A stretch of 64,000 nucleotides of DNA from Sediminitomix flava (GTDB lineage Bacteria; Bacteroidota; Bacteroidia; Cytophagales; Flammeovirgaceae), in contig NZ_QGDO01000001.1 of the NCBI RefSeq assembly GCF_003149185.1, forward strand, positions 186,001 through 250,000, in the 5' to 3' direction. The position numbers and the translations under genes were made by a program. The notes below the pieces were generated by a model. That model was not told where the DNA came from. It did no database searches and saw only the letters and a list, made by a program, of their open reading frames with translations. Shown piece after piece: positions 44,246 through 50,594 of this stretch; position 1 is the first letter of the stretch, and the number at the start of each line of letters is the position of its first letter.

Positions 44246-44287
44246 AAATTGACCAATATTAAAATCCACCAACTCTTTCTTTGATAA

Positions 44288-44315
44288 ATGAGTATGTGAA
44301 GTGTTTTTTGTACTC
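44288..44315 (-). promoter_or_regulatory. ECF-regulon promoter element, GHL10 operon
   Basis: Minus strand: GAGTACAAAA, 12 bases, ACTC. Position relative to the inner ATG (about 43-60 bases) agrees with the copies before the HAD, transporter and FecR-like genes. Confidence 0.75.
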
Positions 44316-44352
44316 TTCTATTGATTAAAATTTAGAATTGAGTCCGATGGAA

Positions 44353-44391
44353 AATAAAAAAGGGTTTGTAAAGTCAGACTTTACAAACCCT
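44353..44391 (-). terminator. Terminator of the DUF5018/DUF4623 gene
   Basis: A 15-bp perfect stem (agggtttgtaaagtc / gactttacaaaccct, one-base centre) is followed by TTTTTTATTTT on the minus strand. Confidence 0.88.
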
Positions 44392-44428
44392 CTATATTAT
44401 ACAATGAAAATCGTTTTCGACCTAAAGC

Positions 44429-46063
44429 CTAGCGAGTAAGCTCTACAGTTACGATTCCACTTGCAGTACCTAATGCTGTAATTAATACTTTATCTTCTTT
44501 TACTACTACAGAAGTACTACCAGCAATGTTACCATTAGCAATTTGATCACCTAATTGGTGCTCAAATACCAATTTACCTTCACCTGGATTAACTGTATCT
44601 TCAGCAGTAATTGCGTTGAATGCTTCAACAGGATCTCCTGTTACATCAAAGATTTGAAGCATCTGTCTCTTGTCTCCACCATCTTCACAAAGCATCACAG
44701 CTAAGTAATCAGCACCGTTGAATGAGAAGTAAGAAGTACCTACTGTTCTCTTACCAATAGCATCTCCGTTGATGATTGCTAATTGCTCACCATTTGTATT
44801 ATAGATTGCTGGAGTCATTTCAGCACCATTCACGATGATGTTATCTGATTCTGGCAATTGAATTGCTGCACCATAGTTACCTGCTTTCACAACATCTGAT
44901 AGCTCAATAACTTCTGGAGTTTGAGAAACAACACCACCTGCAATCGCAAACTTAAATACTTTAGTGTTATTTACTACTGAATTCCATCCAGGGAATTCCA
45001 TTGCATAAATCGCACCATCACCGTTTACGTCACCTTCTACCTCAAAGTACTCAAAACGAGCTGAAGGATCTGCAGGAGTAGTATAAGTAAGAATTACTTC
45101 TGGATCAGCATCTACCGCAGACCATTTGTAAATTTTCCAATCTCCACCATCCCAGCTCATGTTTGAAGCTACAATAGTATTTCCGCTTGCACGCACGTGA
45201 GCTAAGCCCCATACACCACCTTCAACACCTACTTTACTTAATGTTGGAGTAGTCTCGTCAAACTCTCCTGCACCACCTGCTGCTGGTAAATAATAAATAT
45301 TTCCACCATCTTCTTTAGACACTAAGAATACATACTCAGAAGTTTGAGCAGCACTTCTTTGACCATCTGCAGTAAAGATTGCTGGCAACGTACCTGTTTC
45401 CTCAGTAAATTCATAAATAAAGCTAGTGTTATTAAAACCGAAAGGTACAGTTGATACCTCAGCCATATATTCTTTAGTTTCGTCACCAAAAGAAACTGTG
45501 AATGTAACAGCTCCATTTGAGAAATCTACAGTCTCACCAGAAGCTGGAGAAACAGTAGCACCTTCACTCAACTCAATTGTTGGTACGATTGCAGTCAAAT
45601 CTGCAGTCTCATACATTTCGATTACAATCTTATTTTCTGCTGTAGGAACGATAGGGTTATTCAAAGCATCTTCTACAGTTACTGTAAGAATAGAACCATC
45701 TTCTGGAGCAGCAACATCAACTGTAACAGAATAAGTAGTTTTCACATCACCATTTGTAACGATCAAAGTTACTGGAGAAGAAAAATCCATTTCACCAAGG
45801 GCAGGATTCACTACAGCTCCTTCACTTACTGTTACTACAGGAGTCAATTTAGTCACATCAGTACCATAAGGAACTGTTGCTTTAACAGCGCTAGCCTCAA
45901 TAACTACATCTCCTTCTCCAAGTGTTACACCCTGAAAACCAAATGTAAGAATCTTCGCTTCTTTTACTACCTTATCATCTTCATCTTCTGAACATGAGGT
46001 AAAGCCCAAACCCATAGAAAGGGTAATTAAAAAGCTAAATAGAATTGATAAGTTGCGTTTCAT
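44429..46063 (-). CDS. DUF5018/DUF4623-type surface lipoprotein
   Basis: 544 residues. Lipoprotein signal to C24 (GFTSC). Two DUF5018-type repeats (about 34-117 and 124-205) match those in the long GHL10 protein. The C-terminal 330 residues are a beta-propeller-like region of the DUF4623 type (VFLVSKEDGGNIYYLPAAGG, GVWGLAHVRASGNTIVASNM). No enzymatic residues were recognised. It may bind the glycan at the surface, as with SGBP-type proteins of Sus-like loci (inference). It is a single-gene unit with its own terminator and an ECF-type element 215-240 bases upstream. Confidence 0.8.
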   Translation of the reverse strand: MKRNLSILFSFLITLSMGLGFTSCSEDEDDKVVKEAKILTFGFQGVTLGEGDVVIEASAVKATVPYGTDVTKLTPVVTVSEGAVVNPALGEMDFSSPVTLIVTNGDVKTTYSVTVDVAAPEDGSILTVTVEDALNNPIVPTAENKIVIEMYETADLTAIVPTIELSEGATVSPASGETVDFSNGAVTFTVSFGDETKEYMAEVSTVPFGFNNTSFIYEFTEETGTLPAIFTADGQRSAAQTSEYVFLVSKEDGGNIYYLPAAGGAGEFDETTPTLSKVGVEGGVWGLAHVRASGNTIVASNMSWDGGDWKIYKWSAVDADPEVILTYTTPADPSARFEYFEVEGDVNGDGAIYAMEFPGWNSVVNNTKVFKFAIAGGVVSQTPEVIELSDVVKAGNYGAAIQLPESDNIIVNGAEMTPAIYNTNGEQLAIINGDAIGKRTVGTSYFSFNGADYLAVMLCEDGGDKRQMLQIFDVTGDPVEAFNAITAEDTVNPGEGKLVFEHQLGDQIANGNIAGSTSVVVKEDKVLITALGTASGIVTVELTR

Positions 46064-46277
46064 AAAATTTGCAATTTGTAAACTGAAAAAAACTAAAACA
46101 CCTCATCCTATTTTCAGGTAAAACGCCTTCCAACAAAGTGAGTGCTTCAAAAAAGGATGTAGTTATCCACCCCAAAAAACTTCCATTTTTTGATTTTTAT
46201 CTTTCCAGCAAAAAAACGTGAGTCAATTTTGCCTCTTTTTACAAGTTCAAAAAGCAGATATTCTGCAATTCGGAATA

Positions 46278-46305
46278 AAGAGTAAAACAGACAATTATTG
46301 TACTC
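46278..46305 (-). promoter_or_regulatory. ECF-regulon promoter element, DUF5018/DUF4623 gene
   Basis: Minus strand: GAGTACAATA, 12 bases, ACTC. It lies in the 347-bp gap 46064-46410 and implies a leader of about 205-210 bases, longer than in the other operons. Confidence 0.7.
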
Positions 46306-46354
46306 ATACTTTTCTAAAAAAAATTATGAAGTCAAGCTATCGAACTGATTATAA

Positions 46355-46381
46355 ACAAAAAAAGTCTCAAAATTTGAGACT
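46355..46381 (-). terminator. Terminator of the FecR-like gene
   Basis: Stem agtctcaaa / tttgagact with a one-base centre and seven Ts after it on the minus strand. Confidence 0.8.
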
Positions 46382-46410
46382 AAAGCTAGAATAAAAAATA
46401 AATAAGAAGA

Positions 46411-46827
46411 TTAAATCTTGCTGAGTACAAACACCCCGACAGCTATTGCACAGGCAATTATAAATCCTATTTTGAGGATTTCAGCCCAATTCAGTTTTGA
46501 ATTCCTCCTATGTATAACGTTTAAATTTCTTGGTTGATTTTCTAGTTTCGGGGAATTCAAACTTTTATTACTTTTTGCTTTAGACTTGAATTTATCCCAC
46601 TCAGATTCTACCTCAGCTTGGTACTTCGAAAAGTTAGATGAATCTCTTAAAAGTAAAATTAAATTTTCTGCTTCCTCCATGTCTTTACTCTTTTCTGGAT
46701 GTTTTACTTTCCATGTAGCCCAAAAAGCGATATCCTTTTGATCTTTCTTAAGGACATACGATTGAAAACTTTCATCTTCAACAAAATCTTCGACTTTGTA
46801 CTGTTCAAGTATATTATCTTTTTTCAT
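46411..46827 (-). CDS. Miniature FecR-like anti-sigma factor (no periplasmic domain)
   Basis: 138 residues. Residues 10-60 match the N-terminal sigma-binding region of Cytophagales FecR proteins (VEDFVEDESFQSYVLKKDQK, then IAFWATWKVKHPEKSKDMEE, AENLILLL). A basic linker follows, then a single membrane helix (about 114-136) and the stop. Normal FecR proteins have another 200 or more residues (FecR and DUF4974 domains) in the periplasm. The DNA after the stop is a terminator, so no detached remainder is seen. Likely role: hold the locus ECF sigma factor at the membrane. It carries the ECF-type element itself, giving negative feedback. Sigma partner at 13454-14017 is inferred. Confidence 0.75.
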   Translation of the reverse strand: MKKDNILEQYKVEDFVEDESFQSYVLKKDQKDIAFWATWKVKHPEKSKDMEEAENLILLLRDSSNFSKYQAEVESEWDKFKSKAKSNKSLNSPKLENQPRNLNVIHRRNSKLNWAEILKIGFIIACAIAVGVFVLSKI

Positions 46828-46878
46828 TGCAGAGCTAATTCTACCTCATTCAAACTCTGCATATATTTTTCCAATAGC

Positions 46879-46906
46879 AAGAGTAAGATTTATCTATTTT
46901 GTACCC
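46879..46906 (-). promoter_or_regulatory. ECF-regulon promoter element, FecR-like gene
   Basis: Minus strand: GGGTACAAAA, 12 bases, ACTC, about 52-70 bases before the start codon. Confidence 0.75.
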
Positions 46907-47000
46907 AAAAGCAAAAATAAGTGTTTTAACAAAGAAAATCAGCTTTTCAGAATAATTTCACAGTCTTTCAAACAAATGAGATAATAAACAGAGTACAAAC

Positions 47001-47035
47001 AATAAAAGGAACTTTCATTTTACTGAAAGTCCCTT
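47001..47035 (-). terminator. Terminator of the MarR-FMN reductase operon
   Basis: A 12-bp stem with one G-U pair (aaggaactttca / tgaaagtccctt) is followed on the minus strand by TTTTATTG. Confidence 0.7.
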
Positions 47036-47056
47036 GTTTCATAAAATATATTTTTC

Positions 47057-47608
47057 TTAACCTTCTATATTTTCTTCGACTAAAGCTCCTTCAAACTTAG
47101 CTAATTCTTCTTCAAATTTAGCTTTCAAAGCAGTCTCTGTGATCCCTGTTTCATTGAAATTTTGCTGAAATGATGGTAAAGAAAAGCTTCCAGTAACTTT
47201 AGCGCCCATATAAGGAAAATATGTATTTGCAGAACCTAAGACTGTCATACCCCCTCTTGCCCCTGGAGATGTTGCTAAAAGAAAAGTAGGTTTAGCTAGC
47301 CAAACTGGGCCTTCCAATCTAGATACCCAGTCAAGGATATTTTTGAATGCAGCAGAATAACTTCCATTATGTTCAGCGAAAGAGATGATAATACCATCCG
47401 AAAGACTTATTTCTTCTTTGAATGCTTTTGCCTGCGCAGGAACTCCTGATTCAGCTTCTTTATCTACACCAAAAATAGGCATTTCATAGTCATTCAGATC
47501 CAAAACTTTCACTTCTACATTTTCTACTTGAGAAGCAGCCCAAGTCGCTAATTTCTGATTGATAGAATTTTTACTGTTACTCGCACCAATAGCAATGATC
47601 TTTTTCAT
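47057..47608 (-). CDS. NADPH-dependent FMN reductase / quinone reductase family protein
   Basis: 183 residues. Flavodoxin-like fold: N-terminal IIAIGASNSKNSINQKLATW (FMN phosphate binding), SFAEHNGSYSAAFKNILDWV and SPGARGG typify the NADPH_dependent FMN reductase family. It reduces flavin or quinones at the expense of NAD(P)H. It lies two bases after a MarR gene, the usual arrangement for quinone- or redox-responsive repressor/enzyme pairs. Confidence 0.92.
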   Translation of the reverse strand: MKKIIAIGASNSKNSINQKLATWAASQVENVEVKVLDLNDYEMPIFGVDKEAESGVPAQAKAFKEEISLSDGIIISFAEHNGSYSAAFKNILDWVSRLEGPVWLAKPTFLLATSPGARGGMTVLGSANTYFPYMGAKVTGSFSLPSFQQNFNETGITETALKAKFEEELAKFEGALVEENIEG

Positions 47609-47610
47609 AA

Positions 47611-48051
47611 TTAGTTTCCTTTTAGTTTTATAATCAATTCTTTTAAAGTCTCAACCTCTGTTTCAGTCAGATTTTTGGACATTGGTTGATGAAAGTTTTC
47701 AACTTCCTTATTTAATTCCTTTAATAGTTTTTCTCCTTTTTGAGTTATTCTTATATCAACTTTTCGTCTATTTGAAGGGCATTCTTCGCGTGTAATTAAA
47801 GACTTAGTAAATAACTTATCTATGATTCGGGATACATTACTAGACTTCTGAACCATTTTGATTTGAATGTCCTGAACTGTTACAGGACTACCATTTTGTC
47901 CTTTCAATATCCTTAATACATTAAACTGAGGCTCTGTAATATCAAACTTTTTCAAGACCACACTCACCTGATCAGTTATCCAATGTCCTGTTCTAATAAT
48001 CTGTTCGATCGCTAAATAATATCCCTTACCCATATTTATTTTACTCAACAT
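47611..48051 (-). CDS. MarR family transcriptional regulator
   Basis: 146 residues. The winged helix region includes PQFNVLRILKGQNGSPVTVQ, MVQKSSNVSRIIDKLFTKSL and ECPSNRRKVDIRITQKG (the wing). It is likely a repressor of its own operon and of the FMN reductase, released by a phenolic/quinone or redox signal; this is family knowledge, and the ligand is not known. Confidence 0.92.
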   Translation of the reverse strand: MLSKINMGKGYYLAIEQIIRTGHWITDQVSVVLKKFDITEPQFNVLRILKGQNGSPVTVQDIQIKMVQKSSNVSRIIDKLFTKSLITREECPSNRRKVDIRITQKGEKLLKELNKEVENFHQPMSKNLTETEVETLKELIIKLKGN

Positions 48052-48053
48052 TT

Positions 48054-48102
48054 AATGTACATACAATTATAACGAATATTTTTTAATTTAGTTTACATGT
48101 AA
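48054..48102. promoter_or_regulatory. Candidate MarR operator region
   Basis: Two short palindromes, atgtacat (48055-48062) and ttacatgtaa (48093-48102), lie within 52 bases of the MarR start, between it and the divergent DivIVA gene. Paired palindromes next to marR genes are common operator sites. Assigned by position only. Confidence 0.4.
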
Positions 48103-48156
48103 TTGATTTATTTTGGCAGAATGCTATTTGATAGCTAAGAATTTAGAAAGAGTCGC

Positions 48157-48187
48157 ATTGAACTGAAGTCTTTATTGCATTACTTTG
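48157..48187 (+). promoter_or_regulatory. Probable housekeeping promoter of the DivIVA-folB operon
   Basis: TTG, 19 bases, TTACTTTG: one mismatch from TAnnTTTG and the canonical spacing. Start of transcription would be about 34 bases before the ATG at 48228. Confidence 0.5.
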
Positions 48188-48227
48188 TTCATATATTAAA
48201 TGTGTGAAGGCTAAGTGGCAATACGAT

Positions 48228-48860
48228 ATGGAAAATAAAGCATTTGGTAAAAGTATTTTCGGAGGATATAACCGAGATGAAGTTGATCAGTATAGGCAAC
48301 AAACAGATGATTTAATTAATCGACAAAAACTCAAAATTGCTGATCTAGAAAATAGACTTCAGAAAGCAGAAAACAGAATAGGAAAGCTAGAGGAAATTGA
48401 GAATAAATTGATGGATACCATCAAGGATGCTGAAAGTGCTGGCAGTAGAGAGCTTGAGAGAGTTAAAAAGGAAGGTGTAAATATTATCTCACAATCGGAG
48501 AAAGATGCTGAATTGACCGTTCATAGTGCTAAAGAAAAAGCATCTAAGATACTTGAAGAAGCCCATTTGACCTATCAGAAAAAAATGGATGCTTTACAGG
48601 ATGAAATCAAGAAAATGGAACACTTCTATTTATTGGTTGAAAATCATGCATCAAAATTGATTTCAGAGATGAGCTCTACACTAGAACTTACGCAAGATGG
48701 TTTAGAGAAAATGAAATCTGCTAGGAAGGTAGCTTACCTTGAACAAGACTTTTTCAAAAGACAAAATCAACGATTGAGTAATCTTATTCAGGAAGACATT
48801 AAAAATACAGAAGAAGACAATACTGAAAATTCAAAAAGTTTTTTTGACGAGCTAAATTAG
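48228..48860 (+). CDS. DivIVA-domain coiled-coil protein
   Basis: 210 residues from the chosen ATG. An upstream GTG at 48204 would add 8 residues of non-conserved sequence, so the inner ATG (MENKAFGKSIFGGYNRDEVD) is preferred. Residues 1-60 match the DivIVA N-terminal module (FGGYNRDEVDQY), then long coiled coils (about 30-180). DivIVA proteins mark curved membranes or poles and organise cell-wall growth or division; the role in this lineage is not established. folB follows after 4 bases, so they share a transcript. Confidence 0.85.
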   Translation: MENKAFGKSIFGGYNRDEVDQYRQQTDDLINRQKLKIADLENRLQKAENRIGKLEEIENKLMDTIKDAESAGSRELERVKKEGVNIISQSEKDAELTVHSAKEKASKILEEAHLTYQKKMDALQDEIKKMEHFYLLVENHASKLISEMSSTLELTQDGLEKMKSARKVAYLEQDFFKRQNQRLSNLIQEDIKNTEEDNTENSKSFFDELN

Positions 48861-48864
48861 TACT

Positions 48865-49224
48865 ATGGATAAAATTGCACTTGAGGGCATGGAATTCTTC
48901 GCCTATCATGGATTTTACGAAGAAGAACAAAAAATCGGGAATAAATATGGGGTTGACATCGAAGTCAAGACAAACTTAGAAAAAGCTGCAGACGAAGATA
49001 ATCTTGCAGAGACTGTAAATTATGAAAGTCTCTATCAAATCGTTAGTTCTGAAATGAAAATCCAATCTAAGCTTTTAGAACATATTGCTGGTCGAATCAT
49101 CAAAACTGTCTTTGAAAAACATTCGGATGTAGAAAGCATACTCGTTAAGATTAAAAAGTTTAACCCTCCTATTGGAGGCGTATGTTATGCTTCTGTAATA
49201 ACTATGGAAAGAAACAGGTCTTAA
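48865..49224 (+). CDS. folB: Dihydroneopterin aldolase
   Basis: 119 residues, the family size. It converts 7,8-dihydroneopterin to 6-hydroxymethyl-dihydropterin and glycolaldehyde in folate synthesis. The YHGFYEEEQKIGNKYGVDIE block carries the catalytic glutamate/tyrosine region. LLEHIAGRIIKTVF and VKIKKFNPPIGG provide the pterin-binding contacts and conserved lysine. It is translationally close to the DivIVA gene. Confidence 0.95.
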   Translation: MDKIALEGMEFFAYHGFYEEEQKIGNKYGVDIEVKTNLEKAADEDNLAETVNYESLYQIVSSEMKIQSKLLEHIAGRIIKTVFEKHSDVESILVKIKKFNPPIGGVCYASVITMERNRS

Positions 49225-49246
49225 TCATAAAATCTGTATAAAAAGA

Positions 49247-49274
49247 AAAAGGCAAGCCAAGCGGCTTGCCTTTT
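49247..49274. terminator. Bidirectional terminator between folB and the beta-helix lipoprotein gene
   Basis: Stem aaaggcaagcc / ggcttgccttt with loop aagc, A-run before and T-run after. Confidence 0.88.
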
Positions 49275-49294
49275 ATATTTAAGAAGAGTAATAA

Positions 49295-50470
49295 TTACTC
49301 AGTCTCGTCCAATTCGTAAGCGAATGGTGAAGCAACAGACTCTGAGAAGTTGATAGTAGAAAGTTTTACGTCTCCGTTGATCAAGTTCTGAAGAGTTACG
49401 TTATGGTGGATATCAAATCCTTTCTTGAATCCTTTAGCTACGATGTTCATGAAAGTACCTTTAGCACCTTCTCTGAATCTGATAGCAGTACCTTGACCTC
49501 CTGCAGCTGTACCATCTAAAGTAACGTTTTTAACTGTAGCGTTTGAGTAAGGAGCAGCTTCTCTGTTTTTAGAGTTGTTATCGATCTCCATACCTTTATC
49601 AGAGCTCTCGTCAGTAGCGATATAAGCACCGTCGATAGTTCCGATATAACCTTTAGCCCAGTCAATTTGGTCATCACCACATCCTGTAACAACAGCACCT
49701 GACAAGTTCACAGTACCACCGAAGAACTCGATACCATCATCAGAACCTTTGAAAGCTTGAACGTTTTCAAAAGTAGTTCCTGAACCTACACCATTAAGAG
49801 TGATTCCGTTGTGCTCTGATTCTGAATCGATAGCGAAACCAGTGTATTCAACACGAACGTAAGAAACAACACCTGAATTATCTGTAGCATTGCTACCACC
49901 GTAAGGAATTTCAGCGTTGATTTCAGTTCCTTTAGAACCGCTAGCATCTCCATCATTGATAGGTGCAAGACCATTCAATACTAGACCACCCCAAGTACTT
50001 GGCTCAGCTTCAAATGCTGAAAAAACAATCATGTTATCTGCAGTACCTTCTGCATCGATCATTGCACCTGTCTCAACCATTAGGTAAACATTACCTTTAG
50101 CTGACATAATTACTGTACCTGGCTCGATTGTAAGAGTAGCACCAGATTTAACAAAAGTAGCAGCTTCAAGATAAACAACACCACTCCAAGTAGTATCCTC
50201 AGTGATATCACCACTTACAGTCATTGTTACACTCTCCATAGTCAAGCCTTGCTCAGCAGCAACACCATTCCAATCGAAACCTTTCGCCCATGAAGGCATT
50301 GCATAACCAGTAGCAGAAGCGTCAGCGAAGTTTACATTTTCAAGAGCTGATACTACATCCAATTCAAACTGCTCATCACCTGACAATACAGTTTCATCCT
50401 CTTCACATGAAGTCATAGCAACTGAAGCAAAAAGTCCAGCTACGATCGCGAATTTGTTAAATTTCAACAT
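49295..50470 (-). CDS. Secreted/outer-membrane lipoprotein with beta-helix repeats, partner of TonB receptor
   Basis: 391 residues. Lipoprotein signal to C22 (VAMTSC). Residues 90-380 are a chain of short strands with the pattern of a right-handed parallel beta-helix (GATLTIEPGTVIMSAKGNVY, TWGGLVLNGLAPINDG, GSDDGIEFFGGTVNLSG). No catalytic motif seen. The gene follows a TonB receptor with no SusD, and proteins of this shape often accompany such receptors in Bacteroidota. A surface binding role is plausible; the substrate is unknown. Confidence 0.8.
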   Translation of the reverse strand: MLKFNKFAIVAGLFASVAMTSCEEDETVLSGDEQFELDVVSALENVNFADASATGYAMPSWAKGFDWNGVAAEQGLTMESVTMTVSGDITEDTTWSGVVYLEAATFVKSGATLTIEPGTVIMSAKGNVYLMVETGAMIDAEGTADNMIVFSAFEAEPSTWGGLVLNGLAPINDGDASGSKGTEINAEIPYGGSNATDNSGVVSYVRVEYTGFAIDSESEHNGITLNGVGSGTTFENVQAFKGSDDGIEFFGGTVNLSGAVVTGCGDDQIDWAKGYIGTIDGAYIATDESSDKGMEIDNNSKNREAAPYSNATVKNVTLDGTAAGGQGTAIRFREGAKGTFMNIVAKGFKKGFDIHHNVTLQNLINGDVKLSTINFSESVASPFAYELDETE

Positions 50471-50546
50471 TTTTAAAAAAAGATTTTTGATTTGTTTCTC
50501 AACAATAGATTATGATTACAGTGCAATATTAATGCATTTAATTTAG

Positions 50547-50582
50547 TTGGGTGTAAACTGAATATGAACAATTCACACCCAA
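50547..50582 (-). terminator. Hairpin between the TonB receptor gene and the beta-helix lipoprotein gene
   Basis: Arms ttgggtgt / acacccaa with a 20-base loop. There is no proper T-run, so it is more likely a processing or attenuation element that adjusts the ratio of the two products. Confidence 0.4.
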
Positions 50583-50594
50583 ATATTAATATTA

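Noticed and set aside
13454-46827. Possibility that the locus is a mobile island or prophage-borne
   Set aside because: No integrase, transposase, direct repeats, tRNA target or shift in base composition was seen at its borders.
46991-47000. Plus-strand GAGTACAAAC resembling the ECF -35 part
   Set aside because: No ACTC at the required 16-base spacing, no plus-strand gene follows, and it lies at the edge of the FMN reductase terminator.
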